Assembly (NCBI GenBank): GCA_964059195.1
Contig: CAXKWD010000002.1
Coordinates: 166,972,559-167,036,558 of the forward strand
Length of the DNA: 64,000 nucleotides
Reading direction: 5' to 3'
Source of the DNA: Ectobius pallidus
Taxonomy: Eukaryota > Arthropoda > Insecta > Blattodea > Ectobiidae
Made by a program: the position numbers and the translations under genes. The notes beneath the pieces are model-generated. The model searched no databases. It saw only the letters and a program-made list of their open reading frames with translations, and was not told the origin of the DNA. Positions 28,688 to 39,028 of this stretch are shown here, one piece after another. The number at the start of each line of letters is the position of its first letter. Within the stretch, counting starts at the first letter, position 1.

Positions 28688-31600
28688 ACGCATAACTTTT
28701 CATTGCGAATATAACCATGTACATCAACAATAAAAATGTACCATAGTTTACGAGATAAAGGCTTTCGAACCGTTGAAAACGCCTCGCACGAAAAAAGTCA
28801 TATCGGCAAAAATTACATATTTTTCAATTCCGCACACTCACGGCATAAAGGAAACTTTCGGAAATAAAAATAAAATCGACGCTTACGAAAGTTGGCATGG
28901 CTGAGAATCCCGGGAAGGCATGCAGCTTCTATAAAAGCGGAGGATTGTATAAGAGTGGAAAGAGAACAGTTTCAACTGCTTTTGCATATAAACTTATGTT
29001 TCCTCGGAAACACAAGACATTTTTGAGATTATATTGTTAATGTAAAAACAATATTTTTTATTCTTGGAGATGAAAGTCGCTCAGGATTTTAGAAAAGTCG
29101 ATATAAAACCATTTTATCAGCCTAGTACATAAAAACTCCCAAGAGACGAACGTCAAAACATTTCATTGCGAATAAAAGCGTGTACATCAACAATAAAAAT
29201 GTACCATATTTTACGAGATAACGGCTGTCGAACCGTTGAAAACGACTCACACGAAAAAAGTCGTATCGGTAAAAATAACATCTTTTTCAAATCCGCATAC
29301 TCACAGCATAAAAGAATCTTTCGGAAATAAAACTAAAATCGACGCTAACGGAAGTTGGCAGGGCTGAGAATCCCGGGAAGGCATGCAGCTTCTATTAAAG
29401 CACAGGATTGTATAAGAGTGGAAAAAGAACAGTTTCAACTGCTTTTGCATATAAACTTATGTTTCCTCGGAAACACAAGACATTTTTGAGATTATATTGT
29501 TAATGTAAAAACAATATTTTTTATTCTTGGAGATGAAAGTCGCGCAGGATTTTAGAAAAGTCGAAATAAAACCATTTTATCAGCCTAGTACATAAAAACT
29601 CCCAAGAGACGAACGTAATAACATTTCATTGCGAATAAAACCGTGTACATCAACAATAAAAATGTACCGTAGTTTACGAGATAACGGCTGTCGAACCGCT
29701 GAAAACGCCTCGCACGAAAAAAGTCATATCGGCAAAAATAACATCTTTTACAATTCTGCACACTCACAGCATAAAAGAAACTTTCGGAAATAAAAATAAA
29801 ATCGACGCTTACGGAAGTTGGTAGGGCTGAGAATCCCGGGAAGGCATGCAGCTTCTATTAAAGAGCAGGATTGTATAAGAGTGGAAAAAGAACAGTTTCA
29901 ACTGCTTTTGCATATAAACTTATGTTTCCTCGGAAAGGCAAGAAATTTTTGAGATTATATTGTTAATGTAAAAACAGTATCTTTTATTCTTGGAGATGAA
30001 AATCGCGCAGGATTTTAGAAAACTCGAAATAAAAACGTTTTATCAGCGTACTACATAAATCCTCCCAAATGACAAAACGCATAACTTTTCATTGCGAATA
30101 TAACCATGTACATCAACAATAAAAATGTACCATAGTTTACGAGATAAAGGCTTTCGAACCGTTGAAAACGCCTCGCACGAAAAAAGTCATATCGGCAAAA
30201 ATAACATCTTTTTCAATTCCGCACACTCACGGCATAAAGGAAACTTTCGGAAATAAAAATAAAATCGAGGCTTACGAAAGTTGGCATGGCTGAGAATCCC
30301 GGGAAGGCATGCAGCTTCTATAAAAGCGGAGGATTGTATAAGAGTGGAAAGAGAACAGTTTCAACTGCTTTTGCATATAAACTTATGTTTCCTCGGAAAC
30401 ACAAGACATTTTTGAGATTATATTGTTAATGTAAAAACAATATTTTTTATTCTTGGTAATGAAAATCGCGCAGGATTTTAGAAAAGTCGAAATAAAACCA
30501 TTTTATCAGCCTAGTACATAAAAACTCCCTAGAGACGAACGTCATAACATTTCATTGCGAATAAAAGCGTGTACATCAACAATAAAAATGTACCATAGTT
30601 TACGAGATAACGGCTGTCGAACCGTTGAAAACGACTCACACGAAAAAAGTCATATCGGTAAAAATAACATCTTTTTCAAATCCGCATACCCACAGCATAA
30701 AAGAAACTTTCGGAAATAAAAATAAAATCGACGCTAACGGAAGTTGGCAGGGCTGAGAATCCCGGGAAGGCATGCAGCTTCTATTAAAGGGCAGGATTGT
30801 ATAAGATTGGAAAAAGAACAGTTTAACTGCTTTTGCATATAAACTTATGTTTCCTCGGAAACACAAGACATTTTTGAGATTATATTGTTAATGTAAAAAC
30901 AATATTTTTTATTCTTGGAGATGAAAGTCGCGCAGGATTTTAGAAAAGTCGAAATAAAACCATTTTATCAGCCTAGTACATAAAAACTCCCAAGAGACGA
31001 ACGTCATAACATTTCATTGCGAACAAAACGTTTACATCAACAATAAAAATGTACCATAGTTTACGTTATAACGGCTGTCGAACCGTCTCAAACGCCTCAC
31101 ACGAAAAAAGTCATATCGGCAAAAATAACATCTTTTACAATTCCGTATACTCACAGCATAAAAGAAACTTTCGGAAATAAAACTAAAATCGACGCTAACG
31201 GAAGTTGGCAGGGCTGAGAATCCCGGGAAGGCATGCAGCTTCTATTAAAGAGCAGGATTGTATAAGAGTGGAAAAAGAACAGTTTCAACTGCTTTTGCAT
31301 ATAAACTTATGTTTCCTCGGAAACGCAAGAAATTTTTGAGATTATATTGTTAATGTAAAAACAGTATCTTTTATTCTTGGAGGTGAAAATCGCGCAGGAT
31401 TTTAGAAAACTCGAAATAAAAACGTTTTATCAGCGTACTACATAAATCCTCCCAAATGACAAAACGCATAACTTTTCATTGCGAATATAACCATGTACAT
31501 CAACAATAAAAATGTACCATAGTTTACGAGATAAAGGCTTTCGAACCGTTGAAAACGCCTCGCACGAAAAAAGTCATATCGGTAAAAATAACATCTTTTT

Positions 31601-32192
31601 GAAATCCGCATACTCACAGCATAAAATAAACTTTCGGAAATAAAACTAAAATCGACGCTAACGGAAGTTGGCAGGGCTGAGAATCCCGGGAAGGCATGCA
31701 GCTTCTATTAAAGCGCAGGATTGTATACGATTGGAAAAAGAACAGTTTCAACTGCTTTTGCATATAAACTTATGTTTCCTCGGAAACAAAAGACATTTTT
31801 GAGATTATATTGTTTATGTAAAAACAATATTTTTTATTCTTGGAGATGAAAGTCGTGCAGGATTTTAGAAAAGTCGATATAAAGCCATTTTATCAGCCTA
31901 GTACATAAAAACTCCCAAAAGACGAACGTCAAAACATTACATTGCGAATAAAAGCGTGTACATCAACAATAAAAATGTACCGTAGTTTACGAGATAACGG
32001 CTGTCGAACCGTTGAAAACGACTCACACGAAAAAAGTCATATCGGTAAAAATAACATCTTTTTGAAATCCGCATACTCACAGCATAAAATAAACTTTCGG
32101 AAATAAAACTAAAATCGACGCTAACGGAAGTTGGCAGGGCTGAGAATCCCGGGAAGGCATGCAGCTTCTATTAAAGCGCAGGATTGTATAAG

Positions 32193-32196
32193 AGTG
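32193..32196 (+). other. Target site duplication AGTG, left
   Basis: The satellite reads ATAAGAGTG and then the LTR begins TGAAACG. The duplicate AGTG is at 42409-42412, where the satellite continues GGAAAAAG. Empty sites at 7208 and 57737 carry a single AGTG, which confirms the 4-bp duplication. Confidence 0.93.
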
Positions 32197-32575
32197 TGAA
32201 ACGCCCCCCCACTCCCACCAAGCCAGAAACTCCTCTTCTTCACCTTGCTTCTTGTTTCTTCTCTTCCGTGGACAGCGTGCTACCTTCTTGGGCCTCCCAG
32301 CTTATGAAATTTGGCTTTTAGAGGAAGCGGGAAGGAACATCTCATAACGAAGGGGTTCTAAAAGGATTTAAATACCCTTCGCGACAGAGTGTTTATAAAA
32401 AAACACAAAGTTTAAGAAGAAACTTATTGAGTATAGTTTATTTTAAATAAATAAATTCATAGGCTGATGGCCAACAAATCCAATTAATTGAGATTTATCA
32501 TTGGTACAATTAATAATTAATTATGTGGAAAGTTAAAATCATTTTTAGTGAACATAGAAAATATTTACAGCATAA

Positions 32576-32592
32576 TTAGGCTGATGGCCTAA
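32576..32592. other. TGATG-loop hairpin, 6-bp stem (3' LTR)
   Basis: TTAGGC-TGATG-GCCTAA, a perfect 6-bp stem around the loop TGATG (CATCA on the element strand). The duplicate in the 5' LTR is at 41006-41022. It is one of several with the same loop and different stems. Confidence 0.8.
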
Positions 32593-32684
32593 ATAAATCA
32601 TACAAGCACAGGCTCCTGCCCTGTGGAAATTAGTGCAAGTTAAATAGCCTGAGGGCTATACAGAAATTAAATGAATTACAGTAA

Positions 32685-32703
32685 AATATGCTGATGGCAT
32701 ATT
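32685..32703. other. TGATG-loop hairpin, 7-bp stem (3' LTR)
   Basis: AATATGC-TGATG-GCATATT, the longest stem of the family. The duplicate is at 41115-41133. Its stem shares no sequence with the 32576 hairpin beyond the closing C:G pair. Confidence 0.8.
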
Positions 32704-33331
32704 CAAAATACATATCATATTGATTAAATTTCAAACAGCTGATGGCTATAAAATAAATACCTAAAACTATATACAAGATAAAATTAAACACATTTTGAAG
32801 AAATGTCTGACAGCTATAATTTCATGTTATTTTAAATCTATACATTAAATTTATAATTTCCATTTAAAAATAACATCTGGTGCCAGAAGGGCTAAATGAA
32901 TTAAATATTTACAGCTATTAATGTCTGAAGGACTACAAATATTTATTGACTTACCAAACTATTCCACCCGGAATAGGCCCTCCGTTTATTTCGTCCGAGT
33001 GAGAGGACGAAAGCATGGCGCCTAAATAAAATCTTACTGGGTAGCGAAAATTAATAAAACAACCCAAGAAAAATCCCCAAAACAAGCAGGCTGGCCTGGC
33101 CCAAAAAAATAAAATTAAGATTTACATTCTTTATCACAAGGACCCAGGAAGAAGAACACTAGACACAAGCCTTGGTGCCGCCCACACCACGTTACTTTAA
33201 TTCAACTTCAGCATCACTGACATAGAAAGAGCACTATGCCCCACAACACATCGAAGAATGCAAAACGAAACCAGGCCACCAAATTAAATATCCTATTTAA
33301 ATCACTACACTCATCTTTCTTAGACAAAACA

Positions 33332-33344
33332 GGTCTGATGGACC
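33332..33344. other. TGATG-loop hairpin, 4-bp stem (3' LTR)
   Basis: GGTC-TGATG-GACC. The duplicate is at 41762-41774. It lies about 600 bp from the main cluster. Confidence 0.7.
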
Positions 33345-33978
33345 AGCAAAAGCAAGATGACGCTTACCTTATAAGCTGACTGAAAGCGGCAACGCCGCCA
33401 TTTTGTGTGTAAACCATGCTTACGACTTCACTTTGCGAATTCCATAAACAGAGAGAACGAGCATTAGCAGCTCCTCTGTTTATATAGGGCTTACCCCTAC
33501 TCCTTTCATGTTGCCGTAATGCATATCCAATCAGTATGATGGATAAAAGCAGATAAAAACAAAAGACGAGCAGAATAACATTCTATCGTATTACCAATGA
33601 GAAAACAAACTGCTATGGGACTGCTTCCAAACGACGCCTGCGCCGAACTGAGTAACCGGAACAGCGAGGCAAGCTACATGGCCCCCACCACCACGGCCTC
33701 GGGCGGGAGAGCGAACCGGACTAGTCTCGCAGCAGGCTTAAGATCAGCAAAAAGACCTGTCTAGCCTCAACAATCTGCGAGGAGCAGAAGACTTTATCAC
33801 TAATTACATGCAATTGTGACGCAATAATGTCATACAGAATATTGTTTAACAAATATTAGGGAGTATTCATACTATATGACAATAGCTTTACATTCATTCT
33901 TCCTCATTAAATAAATTATGAACTGTAGTGGCAATGCAAAATGCTAAAAGAACACAAATTAACTGAAAAATTGCCACA

Positions 33979-33993
33979 ATACTCCCCCTCTTT
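33979..33993 (-). other. Polypurine tract
   Basis: On the element strand AAAGAGGGGGAGTAT lies immediately before the 3' LTR (TGTGGCAA). A purine-rich tract ending at the LTR edge is the expected plus-strand primer for reverse transcription. Confidence 0.85.
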
Positions 33994-35353
33994 GACTTGA
34001 AATATGTTTCTCCATTGAAACACATTTCAACAAGCTTGACAAAAGAGATCACATAATAAAGAATGTCCGAGTTAGACTAGATGTCTCCTCAACGACCCCC
34101 GACCCAAATCATGCAGCAGACAAAATAAAGAAGGATCATACCTTCAATTAGCGGTATTTCACTCACACCTATGGCTTTTAAAGTCCATTATTTTCATACT
34201 TGTTCTTGCTTGCTGATAACTGCTAGATCCTGCTGCCTTCAAGGGTGTAGAAACGGATTGCGAGTCAGCGTCCTACGAACCCTCACAGAGATACTAGTCA
34301 GGTGGTCAGGTGGCTCGAAGAGTAAGACATCCTCCAACAAGGCATCCAGTGATTCTCCAACATCGTCAGCAACATGTCCTCCTGAAATTACAAGTCCAGC
34401 GGGAGAATACGGGCAGAAAACAGATAAATTGCATAATTAAAGCACCTTTTAAGCCTACACTATTAAAGAAAGATACTTCAAAGACAAGATTGTTACGGTA
34501 TTTAATGAAAGAAAATATTGGCAGCATGAAAATAGTAGGAGCTAAGTCAAAATTCATTCTTACTATCTATTTACAATCAAAATTTTACATAGCACTGATA
34601 AACATATAGATTTTAAATTCATTAATGACAATATATATATACAGGCACACTTATTTGTACTAAACAAATGATTTAAATAATCTATATTCATCTTGCGTTC
34701 TCATTCATAATTTTAATAAAATTTCTCTACATAACCTAACTTTTATAACAATTGACAGTAGTTTGATTTTGAATAAGGTACAATTTTAAAGCTTTTAGTA
34801 AAACCCTATTCGTGCATAGATCTATAAGCTAAAATTGATTGTTTTAAAACAAAACTTACATATAAGAAAATAAATATTACCTTAAATCATTTAAATAAAT
34901 ACAGCAAAGACATTAATGTCTTGATATTTGTCATGATAAGTTTTTCTCTTTAAAATAATGTAATTTGCTCAGATTAGACAATAATCTGGCAAAGCATTAA
35001 TCAAGCCTTTCACATAAAGCATATATTGTGTTTTGCTTTTGCTTTCAAGTCATGCATTATTGAAAATAAGTAAAGATACTCCATTTATGTAGAGAAGCGG
35101 TTCCTCTTCTCCTACGGAGGGGCTCGCTTTAGTGCAGAGTCCAGTCCATATTTCTCCATCCCGTCAGCTGCAAGGAGGGACTCCCCGGAACTTCAGACAT
35201 CGAGGTTCTTCTGTCGTACTCCCCAGCATTCACCACCGACTCGCCTAGACATGGTGTCGGATGACAGGAGAAGAAGAAGGCCACTCTGCTTGCTATCTCA
35301 AGCTGTAAACTCACGTCTTAGAAGGGGAGAAAGTCAGCTAAGCAGTCAGTCTA
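33994..35353 (-). other. Long non-coding region between pol and the 3' LTR
   Basis: About 1.36 kb where some gypsy elements carry env. The longest minus-strand frames are about 61-63 codons with no signal peptide or membrane segment, so I see no env. The part at about 34,440-35,060 is strongly AT-rich; 35,090-35,340 is of mixed composition. Function unknown. Confidence 0.7.
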
Positions 35354-38300
35354 CTATGCCTTTTTGCAATGACTCACATGCGCTTTAATAGTTTTTTGAG
35401 TATCCGTGTCTTCGAGTAAAACCGTCACGGGCGTCAGGAATTTAACTACGGAGAGCGGACCGCGAAATCTTTCTGCTAATTTAGCAGCAAATTTACTAAT
35501 TGCTTTGCTCTTTGGAAAATTCTTTACATAAACCCTGTCTCCTACGTAAAAATTAACAGGTCTTCTATCAGCATTGTATCTCTCTTCTCGCTTTTGATGA
35601 GCCAACTTAAGGTTGTCAGCGGCCTTTTTCCAGGTCTGCCTGACAGTAGCAGCATCTTTAACTTCTGGCAAGAGATCGCCGATAGACCAAGCGTTCGTTA
35701 AGGGACTATTGGGTTTGAAATTGAACATCAACTGGAATGGAGTATATTTATGAGATTCATGCAGGGCTGAATTGAAGGCATATTGCAGCCAGAACAGATT
35801 TCTGTCCCATGCAGCATGATCTTGTGAGTGGTATGCTATTAAAGCAGCCCTCAGATTGCGATTAAATCTTTCACTGGGATTGGCAGCCGGGTGAAAAGGA
35901 GCAGTCTTTATGTGTCTAATCCCCAAGGAAAAGCAGAACTGTTTGAATTTTCGAGAAATGAAGTACGAAGCATTATCTGATGCTATACTACGCGGAACTC
36001 CTACGACTGAAATTATTCTTTTAAGGCATTCTATGGTGGAATTAGTAGTTGCTTCTCTGACAGGAAATAACCAAACGAATTTTGAAAATGAATCTACTAC
36101 TACTAAAATGAAGGTGTTACCAGTCCTAGTCCTAGGGAGTTTGCCGACGAAATCAATAAAGATTCTGTCCAAAGGAGCTTTTGGCACTTCGGATGATAAA
36201 AATCCTAGTTTCGTGCACTGAGCCGGCTTTGCAGAGCCGCACTTTTGGCAAGCTCTAACCTGAGCTCTAATAAACCCATCCATGCCTTTCCATGTGAAGG
36301 AATCGCGAATTTTGGCTCGCGTCTTATAAAATCCTAGATGTCCACCAACCGGAGACTCATGGAAATATTTAAAAACCATGTCTCTTAACATCGATGGCAG
36401 CACAATCCTAGACGGAGATTTAGGCGCAGGAGCACTATACAATACATTATTCCTAAAGATGTAGTGAGGTACATCTTCTCCACTTTGTAAGCGGGCGATT
36501 AGCGGAGCAAGTTCTTCATCTTTGGCTTGGTGATCCTGTAATGCCGTAAATGCTAAGGGGAAATCTCCCAGAATGTTACCCACCATTCCCGACAACTCTT
36601 TAGGCTCCTCGATACTGCAATCCGGACTGCCCAAGATCTCCTCCGGACTGAACATCCGAGTTAGAGCATCGGACACCTGATTCTCAGTAGCTCGGATATG
36701 CCTAGCCTTAAATTTGAATGCAGAGAGACGCACTGCCCATCTAGCGATCCTGCCGGTTGTCCGTGGCTTCGCTAAGACCCAGCTTAAGGCCTGACAGTCT
36801 GTCTCAAGATCAAATTCCACATGTTCAACATAGACCCTGAATTTCTCTACTGCAAACAAGACAGCGAGAGCTTCAAGCTCATACATTGAGTACATGCGTT
36901 CAGGAGCGGTCAAAGTCCTGGAAGCATAAGCTACAGGCCTTCTTCCCTCCTCGAATTCTTGCAAGAGAACAGAAGCTATGGCCACCGGTGAGGCGTCGCA
37001 CTGAATTACAAATTTCTTAGAGAAGTCTGGCATGGCAAGCACAGGAGGATTCATAATGGCGGACTTCAATTTTTCAAAACTTTCTTGGCAAGCAGGAGAC
37101 CAGACAAATTTAGCACTTTTCTTTCTTAAATCATTTAAAGGGGAGGAAAGTTCAGCCATATTTGGTACAAACTTCCTGAAGAAGTTGACCATCCCTATAA
37201 ACCTGGCTACGCCCTTGGCATTCTTGGGAGGGGGAAATTTTCTAATTGCCTCGGTGCGTTCTGGGTCGATGGCAACGCCGTCAGCTGAAACCAGATGACC
37301 CAGAAATGACAGTCTCCTAGCGGCTATAGTAACCTTATCAGGATTGACCGTCAGTCCTGCGGCTCGTAGGCGCGAGAACACTTCTTGAAGATGCTGCAAA
37401 TGCTCTTCAAAGGAATTAGAATAGAGAACCAAATCATCCAAATAATGATACACAAATTTAAACTTTACGTCTGAAAAAATTTGATCTAGCAGTCTTGTAA
37501 GGACCTGGGCTCCTGTCGCTAATCCAAATGGGACTCTTAAAAATTCGAACGAGTTGTACGGTGTCGAAATAGCTGTCAAACGCCTTGAACGTTCAGTAAG
37601 GGGTATCTGATAGTAAGCCTGATTAAGATCCAGCGAAGAGAAAACTTTAGCACCCGAAAAGAAACTGAAAGCAGTGTTAATGTCTGGAATAGGCACAGAA
37701 TCTATCTTTATTTTGGCATTGAGGTGCCTGAAATCAACCACTGGCCTGAAGCGCCCATCACCCTTAGGCACCAAAAAGATAGGACTAGAATAGTTGGACT
37801 TGGAGACCTGAAGGACTCCTTGTTCAACCATTGCGTCAATATGTTCTTTCAAGATCTTCAACTTTGGTGGATTGAGGCGATAAGGAGCTCTACGAACCGG
37901 TTGATCATCAAGTAGCTCAATGTCATACTCTAATACATTAGTAAGACCCAGTTCCGGTGTCAACACATCAGGAAAGTCTCGTAAAATCATACTAACTTGA
38001 TCTCTGTCACTAGTCGACAAGTGAGACAAATCAACAGACACATTATTTACCATATCAGGGAAAAAATCTGAAGGATTTAAGAAATTAATCACTGAATCAC
38101 CATGGGAAGAAATTAATTTAGAAAAAGGGGCACCATGGTACAAATCGAACTTACAAGATTCACAAAATTTGAAATAACACTGTTTACTATCGAAATCCAG
38201 GATCAAACCAGCTTTCCTCATGAAAGGAAAGCCTAGAATTACAGGCATAAGTAAATCTTGTACTACTACGAAGGGACAGAACCAAGTAAAGTTCCCTATC

Positions 38301-38977
38301 TTCAATTTCAGGCTTACTTCACCTACTATGGCAAGATTCTGATCACCAGCCGTACGTAACTTCAGCTCACTACTAATCAATCTCGGCGTGTGTTTGTTTA
38401 CCAAACACATCCTGCAATAAGCATCGTTTGAGAGCAGAGAGACCGCTGAACCACTATCCACCAATGCGGACAGTCTATATTTGTACAACTCTACTTCTAT
38501 CATCGGCAAATGAGAATCTACAACTGCAGACAAATGGCGTGGGAAAGAATTATTTATGTCATAATCATTACTGTCAAAATCGGGAGACAACTTCGGTATT
38601 TTCTTCTTCTTAGGCCTATTTCTCTTTCTACTATGCTTCATTCTTTGTCGATCCGGATCGAACTTTTCCACTGGCAAACTTTCTTGCTTTACAAGCACAT
38701 GTTTACTTTGAATCGCTTCATTAGAAACTTTATTTACATTTAGGTTTCTTAAAATCTGTTTTCTAGAGCGTCTTTTGAGAAAAATACTGTTTACAAAAGT
38801 CCTAGAGGGGTAAAAACGGTCTGTCTGGCTTTTAGTGTCCGTCGAGTCTGTCTTGTGAAGAGAGGTCGTAGTCACCATCCTAGAGCTGATCAGGTCCCTA
38901 GCCGGCGCGTCAACGTCTTTAAAGTCGGTTTCGTTTGTCGTTACTACATCGTCAGTCATCTTTCTTTCACTCTTCAC
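35354..38977 (-). CDS. pol: Pol polyprotein: protease, RT, RNase H, integrase
   Basis: About 1,207 codons, intact, numbered from 38977. Domains in order: aspartic protease with VDSGS (173-177) and a VILGF strand (246-250); reverse transcriptase with LD at 449-450, VPFG at 482-485 and YLDD at 512-515; RNase H with D661, E700, D727 and D770; integrase with H873/H880/C910/C913 zinc motif and DDE residues D942, D1001, E1036 (34 residues between the last two). A GPY/F-like module lies near 1165-1200. There is no chromodomain. The codon at 38977 is GTG, so this is not a eukaryotic start; the first ATG is codon 7 (38959). The frame is open upstream to the gag TGA, so pol is probably made as Gag-Pol by readthrough. 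Confidence 0.95.
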   Translation of the reverse strand: MKSERKMTDDVVTTNETDFKDVDAPARDLISSRMVTTTSLHKTDSTDTKSQTDRFYPSRTFVNSIFLKRRSRKQILRNLNVNKVSNEAIQSKHVLVKQESLPVEKFDPDRQRMKHSRKRNRPKKKKIPKLSPDFDSNDYDINNSFPRHLSAVVDSHLPMIEVELYKYRLSALVDSGSAVSLLSNDAYCRMCLVNKHTPRLISSELKLRTAGDQNLAIVGEVSLKLKIGNFTWFCPFVVVQDLLMPVILGFPFMRKAGLILDFDSKQCYFKFCESCKFDLYHGAPFSKLISSHGDSVINFLNPSDFFPDMVNNVSVDLSHLSTSDRDQVSMILRDFPDVLTPELGLTNVLEYDIELLDDQPVRRAPYRLNPPKLKILKEHIDAMVEQGVLQVSKSNYSSPIFLVPKGDGRFRPVVDFRHLNAKIKIDSVPIPDINTAFSFFSGAKVFSSLDLNQAYYQIPLTERSRRLTAISTPYNSFEFLRVPFGLATGAQVLTRLLDQIFSDVKFKFVYHYLDDLVLYSNSFEEHLQHLQEVFSRLRAAGLTVNPDKVTIAARRLSFLGHLVSADGVAIDPERTEAIRKFPPPKNAKGVARFIGMVNFFRKFVPNMAELSSPLNDLRKKSAKFVWSPACQESFEKLKSAIMNPPVLAMPDFSKKFVIQCDASPVAIASVLLQEFEEGRRPVAYASRTLTAPERMYSMYELEALAVLFAVEKFRVYVEHVEFDLETDCQALSWVLAKPRTTGRIARWAVRLSAFKFKARHIRATENQVSDALTRMFSPEEILGSPDCSIEEPKELSGMVGNILGDFPLAFTALQDHQAKDEELAPLIARLQSGEDVPHYIFRNNVLYSAPAPKSPSRIVLPSMLRDMVFKYFHESPVGGHLGFYKTRAKIRDSFTWKGMDGFIRAQVRACQKCGSAKPAQCTKLGFLSSEVPKAPLDRIFIDFVGKLPRTRTGNTFILVVVDSFSKFVWLFPVREATTNSTIECLKRIISVVGVPRSIASDNASYFISRKFKQFCFSLGIRHIKTAPFHPAANPSERFNRNLRAALIAYHSQDHAAWDRNLFWLQYAFNSALHESHKYTPFQLMFNFKPNSPLTNAWSIGDLLPEVKDAATVRQTWKKAADNLKLAHQKREERYNADRRPVNFYVGDRVYVKNFPKSKAISKFAAKLAERFRGPLSVVKFLTPVTVLLEDTDTQKTIKAHVSHCKKA

Positions 38978-38996
38978 GCTACAAGAATTCTTACGA

Positions 38997-39028
38997 TCAC
39001 CCCGGGCCCTAGGGTGTGACCAATTTCA
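38997..39028 (-). promoter_or_regulatory. Candidate gag-pol stop-codon readthrough signal
   Basis: The gag stop TGA (39028-39026) is followed by the 6-nt spacer AATTGG and then a potential hairpin. TCAC (39019-39016) plus CCC (39014-39012) pairs with GGG (39003-39001) plus GTGA (39000-38997), with one bulged A and the loop TAGGGCCC. gag and pol are in the same frame and no other stop intervenes. The arrangement is like the gammaretroviral gag-pol junction (stop, short spacer, downstream structure). Not proven; an internal start at 38959 is the alternative. Confidence 0.6.

Larger units (their letters stand above)
1..32196 (+). repeat. Satellite array, segment 1 (about 463-bp monomer, about 69.5 copies)
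   Basis: Head-to-tail tandem array filling the first half of the window. The landmark GTACATCAACAATAAAAATG begins at 31, 493, 957, 1420, then (with variants) 1882, 2345 and 2808, so the period is 462-464 bp. Every monomer contains the same ordered landmarks: GTACAT...ATGTAC, a CGAACCGT block, TTTCGGAAAT, a CCCGGG (SmaI) site next to GCATGC, TGTTTCCTCGGAAACA and a CAGGATTTTAG block. Monomers differ at fixed variant positions, for example CAATATTTTTT versus CAGTATCTTTT, and three linker types between monomers. The sequence is AT-rich and non-coding; open frames of 60-108 aa recur only because the repeat recurs. It ends at the LTR retrotransposon insertion. A centromeric or pericentromeric location is inferred, not shown. 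Confidence 0.97.
32462..32747. other. Cluster of small hairpins in the LTR
   Basis: Besides the two long ones listed separately, this stretch holds GGC-TGATG-GCC (32462-32472), CACAGG-CTCCTGC-CCTGTG (32607-32625), ATAGCC-TGAG-GGCTAT (32644-32659) and AGC-TGATG-GCT (32737-32747). GTC-TGAAG-GAC follows at 32923-32933. All recur at +8,430 in the other LTR. The short-stem members would not stand out alone; the recurrence of the loop is what is notable. Confidence 0.65.
32197..33978 (-). repeat. 3' LTR of the gypsy element (1,782 bp)
   Basis: Copy of the 5' LTR, same length and, by eye, same sequence. It is preceded on the element strand by a polypurine tract and followed by the AGTG target duplication. 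Several AATAAA hexamers occur on the minus strand (for example 32437-32442) and could serve polyadenylation. The real R/U5 boundary cannot be set from sequence alone. Confidence 0.95.

Noticed and set aside
1..32196. CRISPR array
   Set aside because: Repeats are contiguous 463-bp units without spacers, and no cas-like genes exist.
32197..33978. Independent segmental duplication of 1.8 kb
   Set aside because: TG/CA ends, flanking AGTG duplication, adjacent polypurine tract and primer site show these are LTRs.
34171..34609. Plus-strand frames of 89 and 99 aa and a minus-strand 63-aa frame in the gypsy spacer
   Set aside because: Overlapping short frames in all directions, no domain, no signal peptide; not credible as env or accessory genes.
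35129..35314. Minus-strand 61-aa frame just after pol as a possible third gene
   Set aside because: Short, no recognisable motif or membrane segment; insufficient support.
38975..38977. GTG at 38977 and TTG at 53018 as start codons of pol and LINE ORF2
   Set aside because: Non-AUG starts suit bacterial rules; this is a eukaryotic element and both frames are open further upstream, pointing to readthrough and frameshift instead.
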